From Erysipelotrichaceae bacterium (GTDB taxonomy: Bacteria > Bacillota_I > Bacilli_A > Erysipelotrichales > Erysipelotrichaceae): DNA of 62,842 bases. Under the pieces are notes generated by a model. It saw only the letters and a list, made by a program, of their open reading frames with translations, was not told where the DNA came from and did no database searches. Positions 24,968 to 34,242 of the stretch are shown here, one piece after another; positions within the stretch are counted from its first letter, which is position 1; the number at the start of each line of letters is the position of its first letter. The translations under genes were made by a program, and so were the position numbers. The DNA lies in the NCBI GenBank assembly GCA_022799495.1, contig JAAWON010000005.1, positions 1 through 62,842 of the forward strand. Reading direction: 5' to 3'.

Positions 24968-26899
24968 ATGAGTGAAGCAGCATACGATGCCGCCAGTATT
25001 CAAATATTAGATGGTCTGGATGCGGTCAGAAAGCGTCCGGGCATGTATATCGGTTCTACGGATGTGCGAGGGTTGCACCATCTCGTATGGGAAATCGTCG
25101 ATAATTCCATAGATGAAGCGTTAAATGGACATGGTGATACGATTCAAATAACGTTAGAGCCAAATGGGGTGGTCTGCGTCGAGGATGAAGGGCGCGGAAT
25201 GCCCGTTGAGCAGCATGCCAGCGGTGTCTCTACCCTTGAAGTAATTTTCACGGTTTTGCATGCCGGCGGTAAATTCGGCTCTGAGGGCGGTTATAAGACT
25301 TCGGGTGGCCTGCATGGTGTCGGTGCCAGTGTGGTGAATGCACTCTCACGCTGGGTGGAGGTCACTGTTTGCCGCAATCATCAGATCTATCAGATGCGCT
25401 TTGAGGATGGAGGCCGCAAAATCGGCAAACTCACGGTGTTGGGCAAAACGAATAAAACCGGTAGTAAGGTGCGATTTTTACCGGATGAGCGCATTTTTAC
25501 CACAACAAAATTCTCTTATTCGCAGATTGCTGAACGCGCGCAGGAAGAGGCTTTTTTAATGAAGGGACTGCGCATGATTGTCAAGGATCTGCGCAAAGAG
25601 GAAGTGCGTGAGGATAATTTTTATTATGAAAATGGCTTAGCCGCTTTTGTGGAATATCTGCATGAAGATAAACAAGTGTTCCATAAACCGGTGTCTTTCA
25701 GCGGTGAAAGCAACGGTATTAAAATCGACTGTGCGTTTCAATATACGGATGAATATCAGGAGAATATGTTTTCCTTTGTCAATATGGTACGTACCAAGGA
25801 TGGCGGAACGCATGAAACCGGTTGTCGCAGTGCCTTTACCAAGGTATTCAATGATTACGCTCGCCGTAACGCTTTATTAAAGGAAAAGGATAAGAATTTT
25901 GAAGGTAGTGATATTCGTGAAGGCTTGACCATCATTCTATCACTTGGTGTGCCAGAGGCGCTGCTTCAATTTGAAGGTCAGACCAAAGGCAAGTTAGGAA
26001 CCAGTGAGGCCAAAACCGCTGTGGATGCACTGGTATCAGAGAAACTGAATTATTTCTTAGAGGAAAATAAGGATTTAGCAACCTCTTTGATTAAAAAGAT
26101 GATGCGTGCTTCACAGGCGCGTGAAGCAGCCCGCAAAGCCAGAGATGATGCCCGCAAGGGAAAAAATAAGGGCAAAAGTGAAAAGGTTTTGTCCGGTAAA
26201 CTGGCATCGGCGCAATCCAAAGATGCCCGCAAAAAAGAACTCTATTTGGTGGAGGGTGATTCTGCCGGCGGCAGTGCCAAACAAGGGCGTGATTCCAAAT
26301 ATCAGGCGATTTTGCCATTGCGTGGTAAAGTGCTGAACACGGAACGCGCATCGGTTGCCAATATTGAGAAAAACGAAGAATTGAATACGATTATTCATGC
26401 TTTAGGGGCAGGGGTAGGACCTAGTTTTCACGCAGAGGATGCCAATTATCATAAAGTGATTATCATGACCGATGCGGATACCGATGGTGCACACATTCAA
26501 ACATTGTTGCTCACATTCTTTTATCGCTATATGCGTGAATTGATTGAGGCAGGGATGGTTTATATTGCCTTGCCACCGCTATATAAGTTACAAAAGGGTA
26601 AAGAAATTCAATACGCTTGGAGCGATGAGGAATTACAACAACTGCGCAAAACTTTTCCCAAGGGTTATAGCCTTCAGCGCTATAAAGGACTTGGTGAGAT
26701 GAATGCCGATCAATTATGGGATACTACGATGTGTCCACAAACGCGTACTCTGATTCAAGTGACGATTGAGGATGCGGTGGTTGCGGAAAAACGTGTCTCG
26801 GTATTGATGGGTGATAAGGCAGAACTGCGCCGTGATTGGATTGAGGACAATGTCTCCTTTACCTTAGAGGAAGATTATCAGAAGGAGGCACAGGGATGA
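24968..26899 (+). CDS. parE: DNA topoisomerase IV subunit B
   Basis: The ATPase subunit decatenates daughter chromosomes with ParC. The 643-residue protein has the GHKL site (EIVDNSIDEA with Asn46, HAGGKFG, GLHGVGA) and a TOPRIM domain (EGDSAGG with Glu429, and DADTDGAH with Asp502/504/506). SGKLASAQSKDARKKELY is typical of ParE rather than GyrB (which has PGKLADC). A Lys/Arg-rich insertion near residues 390-410 precedes TOPRIM. It overlaps parC by ATGA. Confidence 0.93.
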   Translation: MSEAAYDAASIQILDGLDAVRKRPGMYIGSTDVRGLHHLVWEIVDNSIDEALNGHGDTIQITLEPNGVVCVEDEGRGMPVEQHASGVSTLEVIFTVLHAGGKFGSEGGYKTSGGLHGVGASVVNALSRWVEVTVCRNHQIYQMRFEDGGRKIGKLTVLGKTNKTGSKVRFLPDERIFTTTKFSYSQIAERAQEEAFLMKGLRMIVKDLRKEEVREDNFYYENGLAAFVEYLHEDKQVFHKPVSFSGESNGIKIDCAFQYTDEYQENMFSFVNMVRTKDGGTHETGCRSAFTKVFNDYARRNALLKEKDKNFEGSDIREGLTIILSLGVPEALLQFEGQTKGKLGTSEAKTAVDALVSEKLNYFLEENKDLATSLIKKMMRASQAREAARKARDDARKGKNKGKSEKVLSGKLASAQSKDARKKELYLVEGDSAGGSAKQGRDSKYQAILPLRGKVLNTERASVANIEKNEELNTIIHALGAGVGPSFHAEDANYHKVIIMTDADTDGAHIQTLLLTFFYRYMRELIEAGMVYIALPPLYKLQKGKEIQYAWSDEELQQLRKTFPKGYSLQRYKGLGEMNADQLWDTTMCPQTRTLIQVTIEDAVVAEKRVSVLMGDKAELRRDWIEDNVSFTLEEDYQKEAQG

Positions 26900-29379
26900 A
26901 AGCGCCGGAACAAATAAATCACAAGCCGATTATCGAACAGCCGTTGGAACAGATCATGGGGGAGCGTTTTGGCGCATATTCCAAATATATTATTCAGGAT
27001 CGTGCACTGCCGGATGCCAGAGATGGCTTAAAACCGGTACAGCGACGTATTCTGTATGCGATGTATACGGATGGCAATCGCTATGACAAAAGTTATCGCA
27101 AATCGGCAAAAACCGTCGGTCTTGTCATTGGTAACTACCATCCCCATGGAGATACCTCGGTGTATGATGCGATGGTGCGCATGTCGCAGGAATGGAAGAT
27201 TCGCAACCCCCAGATTGATATGCAGGGGAATAACGGCTCCATTGATGATGATCCGGCAGCCGCTATGCGTTATACGGAAGCACGTCTATCCCGCATCAGT
27301 GAGTATTTATTGGAAGATATTGACAAGGACACCGTTTCTTGGAGTTTAAATTTCGATGATACAGATTATGAACCGACGGTTTTGCCGGCTCGTTATCCGA
27401 ATTTGTTGGTCAATGGCATCACCGGAATTGCGGCCGGTTATGCGACCAATATTCCACCGCATAATTTGGGTGAGGTGATTGATGCGGCGATTTATCGCAT
27501 TCAATATCCCCAGTGTACCTTAAGTGAATTGATGGAGTACATACAGGGACCGGATTTTCCCACCGGCGGTATTGTACAAGGGAAACAGGGAATCATTGAT
27601 GCCTTTACCAATGGTAAGGGGCGCATTATGATTCGTGCGAAAACTGAAATCGTGCAAACGAAAACCTGCCAACAGTTGATCGTGCATGAAATTCCTTATG
27701 AAGTCATCAAGAGTTCAATGGTAAAGAAAATCGACGATGTGCGTTTGAATAAGCGTATTGACGGGATCCTTGATGTACGTGATGAATCGGATCGCAATGG
27801 GTTGCGTGTCGTGGTGGATATTCGCAAGGATGCGGATGCACAGTTGATTTTGAACTATTTATATAAGAATACGGATTTACAGGTATCTTATAATTACAAT
27901 GTGATTGCGATTGTAAATAAACGACCCATGCAACTGGGCTTAGCGCAAATGTTGGATGCTTTTATCAATCACCGCCAAGAGGTTGTGGTGCGTCGCTCTC
28001 ATTATGAGTTGGATAAAAAACAAAAACGCTGTCATATCTTGGAAGGACTGATTCAGGCGATTTCCGTGCTGGATGAGGTGATCGCCTTAATACGCGCTGC
28101 GAAAGATAAAGCAGACTCCAAGGTGAAACTTATTGATCGCTTTGCCTTTAGCGAAGATCAAGCTGAAGCAATCGTAACGATGCGTTTGTATCGTTTATCC
28201 AATACCGATGTAACACTTTTGCGTCAGGAACATGATACGCTGCTTGAGGAGATTGCTTATTTACAGGATATATTGGCGAACGAAAAACTGTTAAAACGGG
28301 TGATGATTCAAGAATTAAAAGAAGTGCGCAAGGAATTTCCAACGCCACGTCTAACAAAAATCGAAAATGAAATCGAAGAGATTGTTATTGATAAAGTTTC
28401 GATGATTGCCAGTGAACAGGTGATGGTCACACTTTCTAGGGATGGGTATATGAAACGCGTTTCGATGCGCTCTTATGGCGCAAGCAGTGATGCAGCAAGC
28501 GGCTGTAAAGAAGGTGATGTACTAATTGGCAGCGGTGAAGTGAATACGCTGGATCATTTGCTGTTTTTTACCACACAAGGCACTTATGGCTACTTACAGG
28601 CTTATGAGGCAGAAGAGGCGAAATGGAAAGATGTCGGCGCCCATATGAACAATACGATTCGCATCAGCGGTGAAGAAAAACTGACGAATGCTTATGTATT
28701 GTCTGATTTTCAAACACATGCCTATATCATCAGTGTTTCTAAATTGGGCATGATTAAGAAAACTGCGCTTAGGGAATATGAGGTATCGCGGCGCAATAAG
28801 ACAATGGCGAATATGAAGTTGAGTGAGGATGACAGATGCATTGCATCGCTGCTTGCCTATGAAGGTGATGAGGTAATGCTTTGTAGCACCAATGGCTATA
28901 TCACACGTTATCCAATTGCGTTGATTCCGGCAACAGCACCTAAATCTAAGGGCGTGAAAGCGATGAATCTAAGCCAAGATACGATCGCATCCGCATGTAT
29001 TTATCATGGCGATGCTGCACAACTACTTGTGGTTAGTGATCAATGTGCAATGAAGCGCATCAAACTCAGTGAAATTGATTTGACCGGCCGACCAGTCAAG
29101 GGCAATATGATCTGCAAGCGGGTGAAGTCCAATCCTTATCATATTCATACCATTCGCTTATATGATATGAATGAGGAAGTCAAAATCCTCGCAAATGAGC
29201 CACAGACACTGCTTATGAAAGATGTATCGCTGATGAGCAGGGAAGCGACGTTCTCACAGCCGGTACAAGCGCAAAATGAATTTATGCTTGCCTCCGTAAT
29301 GGAGCGCATTAAACAGGTTCCATTGCCCAAGCAAACCGAAAAAACGATGGAATTTGAAGAGATGAATTTGGATTTATAG
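26896..29379 (+). CDS. parC: DNA topoisomerase IV subunit A
   Basis: The 827-residue cleavage-religation subunit has active-site Tyr126 in RYTEARLS. The quinolone-resistance region reads HPHGDTSVYDAM: the position usually Ser is Thr87, and Asp91 takes the usual Glu/Asp site. The C-terminal part is the beta-pinwheel. It is translationally coupled to parE and ends at a strong terminator. Gyrase genes are not in the window. Confidence 0.94.
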   Translation: MKAPEQINHKPIIEQPLEQIMGERFGAYSKYIIQDRALPDARDGLKPVQRRILYAMYTDGNRYDKSYRKSAKTVGLVIGNYHPHGDTSVYDAMVRMSQEWKIRNPQIDMQGNNGSIDDDPAAAMRYTEARLSRISEYLLEDIDKDTVSWSLNFDDTDYEPTVLPARYPNLLVNGITGIAAGYATNIPPHNLGEVIDAAIYRIQYPQCTLSELMEYIQGPDFPTGGIVQGKQGIIDAFTNGKGRIMIRAKTEIVQTKTCQQLIVHEIPYEVIKSSMVKKIDDVRLNKRIDGILDVRDESDRNGLRVVVDIRKDADAQLILNYLYKNTDLQVSYNYNVIAIVNKRPMQLGLAQMLDAFINHRQEVVVRRSHYELDKKQKRCHILEGLIQAISVLDEVIALIRAAKDKADSKVKLIDRFAFSEDQAEAIVTMRLYRLSNTDVTLLRQEHDTLLEEIAYLQDILANEKLLKRVMIQELKEVRKEFPTPRLTKIENEIEEIVIDKVSMIASEQVMVTLSRDGYMKRVSMRSYGASSDAASGCKEGDVLIGSGEVNTLDHLLFFTTQGTYGYLQAYEAEEAKWKDVGAHMNNTIRISGEEKLTNAYVLSDFQTHAYIISVSKLGMIKKTALREYEVSRRNKTMANMKLSEDDRCIASLLAYEGDEVMLCSTNGYITRYPIALIPATAPKSKGVKAMNLSQDTIASACIYHGDAAQLLVVSDQCAMKRIKLSEIDLTGRPVKGNMICKRVKSNPYHIHTIRLYDMNEEVKILANEPQTLLMKDVSLMSREATFSQPVQAQNEFMLASVMERIKQVPLPKQTEKTMEFEEMNLDL

Positions 29380-29385
29380 GAAAAT

Positions 29386-29427
29386 AAAAACAAGCAAACC
29401 TTTAAAGCGGATTGCTTGTTTTTTTAC
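29386..29427 (+). terminator. Terminator after parC
   Basis: AACAAGCAA and TTGCTTGTT form a 9-bp stem followed by seven T. Confidence 0.82.
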
Positions 29428-29501
29428 TTCTAACTAGTAGGAGAAGTTAAAAACTTATTCATAATTCCGCATACCCATGCGCATGTAGAATGGCAAAATC
29501 C

Positions 29502-30335
29502 CTATAAGGAACATACCCATAGATTGCTGATCTGTGTGGCGAGGCGTTCATATTCCCATAGTTGGGCACTGCGTTTTTTGCTATTGGGATCACGAATCTC
29601 GATTTTGCCGTCTTGCAGCGCACATAACACAATGAAGTGTCCACTGGAAGTAAAATCACCGGGTGCCATGGAACAAATGATGATATCACCGTTGGCCAAG
29701 GCATGAAAGACACTGTTTTTATTCAATGAGAGCGGAGTGGCAGAAATGCCAAAGTGCTCGGCTCCGGCTTCGATTAGTTCCCAGTTGCTTCCCACACCAT
29801 TGACATAAAAGCCATTTTCATCCGCAAAGCGCGCTACCAAGGAAGGTTGAATGGAACCATCTTTGCGTAGTCCCGCAGCGGCCATTGCCAAAGCGGCAGG
29901 TGCACATCCACCCAAAGCGATGATCGTATCGCCATAGCGTTCATAACCCCAGCGTTGATCCCATTGAAGAAATAGCGGTACTTCACCTTCATGAATAGGA
30001 ATAAATTCGTCTTTGCTTGTGCGCCCCTTAAGTTTGGGATAGTCATAGACAAAATCAATCGTATCTGGATCTTTTACAAACAACTGAAGCAATTCCTGTG
30101 GATACTCGTCGCAGTGCGCTAAGATCTCCTGCGCTCGTTCATCTAATTGTGCCAGTTCCATAAGTTGATTTTTTAAATCCAGCGCATCGTTTACTTCATA
30201 ATCACGAAATGGATGCATTTCGTTATCTGCGCACATTTGACCCAATAGGCCACCGCCACTAATACAAATCACGGTAATCAAACAAAGAATGGTGATGTAA
30301 CGATGAATGGAGCGTGTTCGTTTTCGTTGTTTCAT
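29502..30335 (-). CDS. Membrane-anchored C39-like cysteine peptidase
   Basis: The 277-residue protein has a basic N-terminus and a hydrophobic segment at 13-34, then a coil-rich linker and a C39-type papain-fold domain from about residue 117. QWDQRW, Cys144 in GGCAPAAL, His233 in SSGHFIVL and Asp249 in IRDPNS make the catalytic set. It is likely exported and tethered, but its substrate is unknown; no peptide-exporter ATPase is adjacent. Two TACnGTA sites overlap its promoter region. Confidence 0.78.
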   Translation of the reverse strand: MKQRKRTRSIHRYITILCLITVICISGGGLLGQMCADNEMHPFRDYEVNDALDLKNQLMELAQLDERAQEILAHCDEYPQELLQLFVKDPDTIDFVYDYPKLKGRTSKDEFIPIHEGEVPLFLQWDQRWGYERYGDTIIALGGCAPAALAMAAAGLRKDGSIQPSLVARFADENGFYVNGVGSNWELIEAGAEHFGISATPLSLNKNSVFHALANGDIIICSMAPGDFTSSGHFIVLCALQDGKIEIRDPNSKKRSAQLWEYERLATQISNLWVCSL

Positions 30336-30355
30336 AGAATCCTCCTATCTGTATT

Positions 30356-30382
30356 TACTGTACTATTTATTATAATACAGTA
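30356..30382. promoter_or_regulatory. Pair of TACnGTA sites at the C39 promoter
   Basis: TACTGTA (30356-30362) and TACAGTA (30376-30382) are complementary to each other and 20 bp apart centre to centre, two helical turns. A TATAAT-like -10 on the minus strand lies between them. The sites recall BlaI/CopY-like operators (TAC/GTA half-sites) but do not match exactly. Confidence 0.4.
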
Positions 30383-30453
30383 TATCAGAAGGGGACGTCC
30401 GTCAAGCAAAAGGGGCGATTCTTACAAAATTGAAAGATACACAAACCGCAAAC

Positions 30454-30479
30454 GGCACCACATAAAAAAAGCAGGCAAA
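30454..30479 (+). repeat. Copy 3 (degenerate) of the dispersed 26-bp repeat
   Basis: It shares CACCACATAA and about 20 of 26 positions with the copy at 15453. It lies in the gap between the C39 promoter and the 3' end of the hemolysin III gene. The rest of this 183-bp gap shows nothing else I can name. Confidence 0.35.
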
Positions 30480-30518
30480 AAGGGGCAACTTCTACCTACA
30501 TCTCAATGAATAAATTTT

Positions 30519-31178
30519 TTACATGATGAATACAATCGCAATGATATGAAACACACTGGCTAAATTGATAAACAGATGCCAGATCATATGGAAATAACGA
30601 TGTTGGGGCTTTGCATAGAAAAACGCTCCAATCGTATACATCACACCACCGCCAATGATAAAGCCTAAAAACAAAGGTGATGCGACTTCAAGCAACTTGG
30701 GGAGAAAAAACACAGCCGTCCAACCCATCACCATATAGATACTCATAGATAGTTTTGGAAAACTCTGCTTCGCAATGGCTTTTAATAAAATACCTGCCAG
30801 CACCATCAGCCACTCAATAAGCAATATTACCAAAGCCTCCCAACCGCGAATCAAGGAAATGGCGATCGGTGTATAACTGCCCGCAATCGCTAAGAGAATA
30901 CAGATATGATCCAATTTACGAAAAATATATTTTTGTTCACTGTCATACGCCATACTATGATAAACCGTAGAGATGAGAAACATGAGAAATAAACAAATGA
31001 TAAATACGGATACGCCAAACGATCTCCAGCCATCCTCAAGCATATAGGAGTAAACCGCCGCATAAGGCAGGAAAAACAAACATAGAATCGCCATCACTCC
31101 ATGGGTAATCGCATTGGCAACCTCTTCACCGAAGCTGAGGTGAAACATATTGCGCATAGTTCTGGTTTCCTTTGCCAT
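30519..31178 (-). CDS. Hemolysin III family (PAQR-like) membrane protein
   Basis: The 219-residue protein has seven membrane segments and the conserved residues of the family: FGEEVANAITHG, STVYHSMAYDSEQKYIFRKLDHICI and MIWHLFINLASVFH, with metal-ligand His positions in HSM and in the last helix. Members such as YqfA are not proven toxins; they relate to PAQR hydrolases. The ATG at 31178 has AAAGGAGG 7 nt before it. It is divergent from smc. Confidence 0.87.
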   Translation of the reverse strand: MAKETRTMRNMFHLSFGEEVANAITHGVMAILCLFFLPYAAVYSYMLEDGWRSFGVSVFIICLFLMFLISTVYHSMAYDSEQKYIFRKLDHICILLAIAGSYTPIAISLIRGWEALVILLIEWLMVLAGILLKAIAKQSFPKLSMSIYMVMGWTAVFFLPKLLEVASPLFLGFIIGGGVMYTIGAFFYAKPQHRYFHMIWHLFINLASVFHIIAIVFIM

Positions 31179-31210
31179 GAAGAAGCCTCCTTTCATGCTT
31201 TTGATATCCT

Positions 31211-31239
31211 ATTGTAACACAGTATACGCAAAACATCAA
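31211..31239 (-). promoter_or_regulatory. Promoter of the hemolysin III gene
   Basis: TTGATG and TACAAT on the minus strand are 17 bp apart. The -35 is only 6 bp from the smc extended -10 motif, so the two promoters are nested back to back. Confidence 0.55.
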
Positions 31240-31244
31240 TTTTG

Positions 31245-31253
31245 TGCTATAAT
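31245..31253 (+). promoter_or_regulatory. Extended -10 promoter of smc
   Basis: TGCTATAAT has the TGn extension and a consensus TATAAT. There is no good -35, and its -35 region overlaps the hemolysin promoter. Confidence 0.55.
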
Positions 31254-31290
31254 AAATCAGTATGAGCAAATCTCTGACAGGAGGACTGTT

Positions 31291-34242
31291 ATGTTTTTAA
31301 AACGGATCGAATTACAAGGCTTTAAGTCCTTTGCGGATAAAGCAATTATCAATTTTGACGCAGATGTGATCGGTATTGTCGGTCCCAATGGTTGCGGTAA
31401 AAGCAATATCAATGATGCGATCCGCTGGGTGTTGGGGGAACAAAGCGTAAAAAGTTTACGCGGTAGCGCGATGAGCGATGTTATTTTTAGCGGCTCCACA
31501 CAGCGTAAGGCAGTGAATATGGCAGAAGTCACACTTGTGTTTGATAATTCCAAGCACTATTTGCATGTGGATTATGAGGAAGTGGAGATCACACGGCGGC
31601 TACATCGTCAAAGCGGGGAAGGTGAGTATTTCATCAATAAGACGCCTTGTCGTTTAAAGGATATATTAAATCTTGTGATGGACAGTGGCTTGGGACGTGA
31701 TTCACTTTCCATTATTACCCAAGGGAATATTTCTACTTTTGCGGAGGCGAAACCGGAAGAACGGCGAGCTTTATTTGAGGAAGCAGCCGGTGTTGCTAAG
31801 TATAAAAAGCGCAAGAATGAAAGTTTGACCAAGCTCAATCGCACACAGGATAATTTGATGCGCTTAGAGGATATCATCATCGAATTGGAACGGCAAGTAA
31901 ATCCTTTAAAACGACAGGCGAAAAAAGCCGAAGTTTATTTGGAAAAGAAGAGCGAACTAGAGGAGATTGAGGTCAGTGTCATTGCTGATGAAATCGAGCA
32001 TTTAAGCGAACAGATTGAAACATTGAAGAAAAAGTCATTTGATCTGGATACGCAAAAGGCGATGCATGAAACAACGATACAAGTGGAAGATCTGCAAAAT
32101 GGAGAACTGCGCAAGGAGATGTTTCAACTGGATCATGAAATCAATGCCTTACAAGAGCGTTATACCAAGATCATCAATGAGGTTTCGACGTTAGAAATGC
32201 GCAAAGCGGAACTGGATGAAAAACGTAAATACGCTCTTGAGGTAGCTGATCAAAAACAACGCGCCGCAGAATTAAAAGTTATGCTTGAGGAAGCAAACTT
32301 TGAATATCAGGATCGGATGCATCGCTTACAGGATTTGTTAAACGATGTGGCACTCAAGAAAAAGCAGTTGAGCGAATTGGAGAGCGCTTGTAATAGTTGT
32401 GATGGGGAATATGCCCAAGCGCAGGAGTTGTTTCATCGTTTAGCCAATCGCAAAGAGGTGTTGGATAACTTGGCGAAACAACCATTCAATCACCAACAGG
32501 GGGTAAAGGCGATCATGAGCAATCAAAGCGCACTGCCCGGTGTATTGGGTGTTATCTCGCAACTGTTAAAACCTCATCCTAATTATGAAGATGCACTGTC
32601 CAACGCATTGGGAGCGGCAATGTATCATATTGTAAGTGAAGATGAAACGGCAGCCCGTCATGCGATTACCTTTCTAAAGAAAAATCAATCGGGCAGGGCA
32701 ACTTTTTTGCCGCTGAGCGTGCTGCGGCCTCGTTATATGAATAAGGATCATTTACTGCTTGCCCAGCATACGGTCGGCTTTTTAGGCTGTGCCGCTGATT
32801 TTGTCGAGAATGATGCGATGTTTGATATCGTGCGTGATTCACTATTGGGCAATGTGTTGGTTTGCGATAATTTGGTGAATGCGAATGAATTGGCAAAGGT
32901 ATTGAAATACGGCTATAAAATCGTAACTCTGGAAGGGGATGTCGTGCATAAAGGCGGCAGTATGAGTGGTGGCCGGATGAAAAACAGCGGCTCACCGATG
33001 ACGATTCAAAAGGAATTGAACCAGATCATGCAAAGTATCGAGGGACAGCGCATGCAGGTGGATACCCTGCAAAATCAACGTTATGCATTGGCGTCGAAAC
33101 GCCAGGTGCTCGGCGATGAAATTGTGCAGTTACAGATTGCGGTGGCGCAGTTGGAACCGATTGTGGCTGCCAAACGCTCTAAGGCAGAACGCTTGCAGGC
33201 TGATTTTGAACAGATTGCGCCAGAAGAGGAACTGCTCAATGATACATTGATGCAAGATGATTTGGTGGTGCGTCTTTCTAAATTATACTCTGATCGGGAT
33301 GATTCACTCGCTGCGATCCAAAATAAACGAGAGCGGCGCATGAAGGCAGGAAATGAAGCAGAACGAAAGGAGACGCTGATTCGTCAATTGCGACGGGAAT
33401 TGAATGTGCTTCAAAATGAGGAACGTGAGGTGTTAGAACAGCGCGTGAAGGCTGAAACTCAGTTGGAACATGCACTGGAGCGTTTAAGCACCACATATGA
33501 AATGACCTATGAATATGCATTGAGTCAAAAACAGGATTTGGATATTGAAGCGGCTAAATTGCGGGTGGTAGAACTGCGTAAGGAAATTGCGCAGTTGGGC
33601 AATGTCAATTTGGATGCGCCCGCAGAGTATGCGGAAGTTTCCGAGCGATTTGCATTTTTAACCAAACAACGAGATGATCTGCTTGCGGCAAAGGATAAAA
33701 TATTGCTGGCCATTGATGAAATGGATGAAGTGATGATCAGCCAGTTCAGCGATATGTTTGAACGCATTAACAATGAGTTGAATGATGTTTTTCGCACCTT
33801 GTTTGGCGGCGGTAAGGCCCGCTTATATATGGTGGATCCAAGCGATGTACTCAATACGGGCATTGATATTGATGTTCAACCGCCGGGTAAAACAATCCAG
33901 AATATTCGTTTATTTTCCGGTGGAGAAAAAGCATTGATTGCGATCTGCGTGCTGTTTGCGATCTTAAAAGCTCGCACCATGCCTTTATGTATCTTTGATG
34001 AGGTAGAAGCAGCCTTGGATCAGGCCAATGTAGAGCGCTTCGCGAAGTATATTGCACGTTTTCGTGGCGAGAGCCAGTTTATTGTGGTAACGCATCGTCC
34101 CGGTACAATGGCGCAGTGTGATGCGCTTTATGGGGTGACGATGATGCAGAACGGTGTATCACAGTTATTAAAGGTTCGCTTACAGGATGCAATTGAAATG
34201 GTGGATACAAAACAGCACGATGAGGAAGGAGTGATGGCCTGA
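31291..34242 (+). CDS. smc: Chromosome segregation protein SMC (short-armed)
   Basis: SMC forms a ring with ScpA and ScpB to load on and compact the chromosome. The 983-residue protein has Walker A GPNGCGKSN at 31-39, a coiled coil, the hinge near residues 414-565 (LPGVLGVISQ to GGSMSGGRMKNSG), a second coiled coil, the signature LFSGGEK at 874-880 and Walker B IFDEVEAALD near 900. Bacillus SMC has about 1186 residues, so roughly 100 residues are missing from each arm. AGGAGG precedes the ATG. ftsY overlaps by one base. Confidence 0.95.
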   Translation: MFLKRIELQGFKSFADKAIINFDADVIGIVGPNGCGKSNINDAIRWVLGEQSVKSLRGSAMSDVIFSGSTQRKAVNMAEVTLVFDNSKHYLHVDYEEVEITRRLHRQSGEGEYFINKTPCRLKDILNLVMDSGLGRDSLSIITQGNISTFAEAKPEERRALFEEAAGVAKYKKRKNESLTKLNRTQDNLMRLEDIIIELERQVNPLKRQAKKAEVYLEKKSELEEIEVSVIADEIEHLSEQIETLKKKSFDLDTQKAMHETTIQVEDLQNGELRKEMFQLDHEINALQERYTKIINEVSTLEMRKAELDEKRKYALEVADQKQRAAELKVMLEEANFEYQDRMHRLQDLLNDVALKKKQLSELESACNSCDGEYAQAQELFHRLANRKEVLDNLAKQPFNHQQGVKAIMSNQSALPGVLGVISQLLKPHPNYEDALSNALGAAMYHIVSEDETAARHAITFLKKNQSGRATFLPLSVLRPRYMNKDHLLLAQHTVGFLGCAADFVENDAMFDIVRDSLLGNVLVCDNLVNANELAKVLKYGYKIVTLEGDVVHKGGSMSGGRMKNSGSPMTIQKELNQIMQSIEGQRMQVDTLQNQRYALASKRQVLGDEIVQLQIAVAQLEPIVAAKRSKAERLQADFEQIAPEEELLNDTLMQDDLVVRLSKLYSDRDDSLAAIQNKRERRMKAGNEAERKETLIRQLRRELNVLQNEEREVLEQRVKAETQLEHALERLSTTYEMTYEYALSQKQDLDIEAAKLRVVELRKEIAQLGNVNLDAPAEYAEVSERFAFLTKQRDDLLAAKDKILLAIDEMDEVMISQFSDMFERINNELNDVFRTLFGGGKARLYMVDPSDVLNTGIDIDVQPPGKTIQNIRLFSGGEKALIAICVLFAILKARTMPLCIFDEVEAALDQANVERFAKYIARFRGESQFIVVTHRPGTMAQCDALYGVTMMQNGVSQLLKVRLQDAIEMVDTKQHDEEGVMA

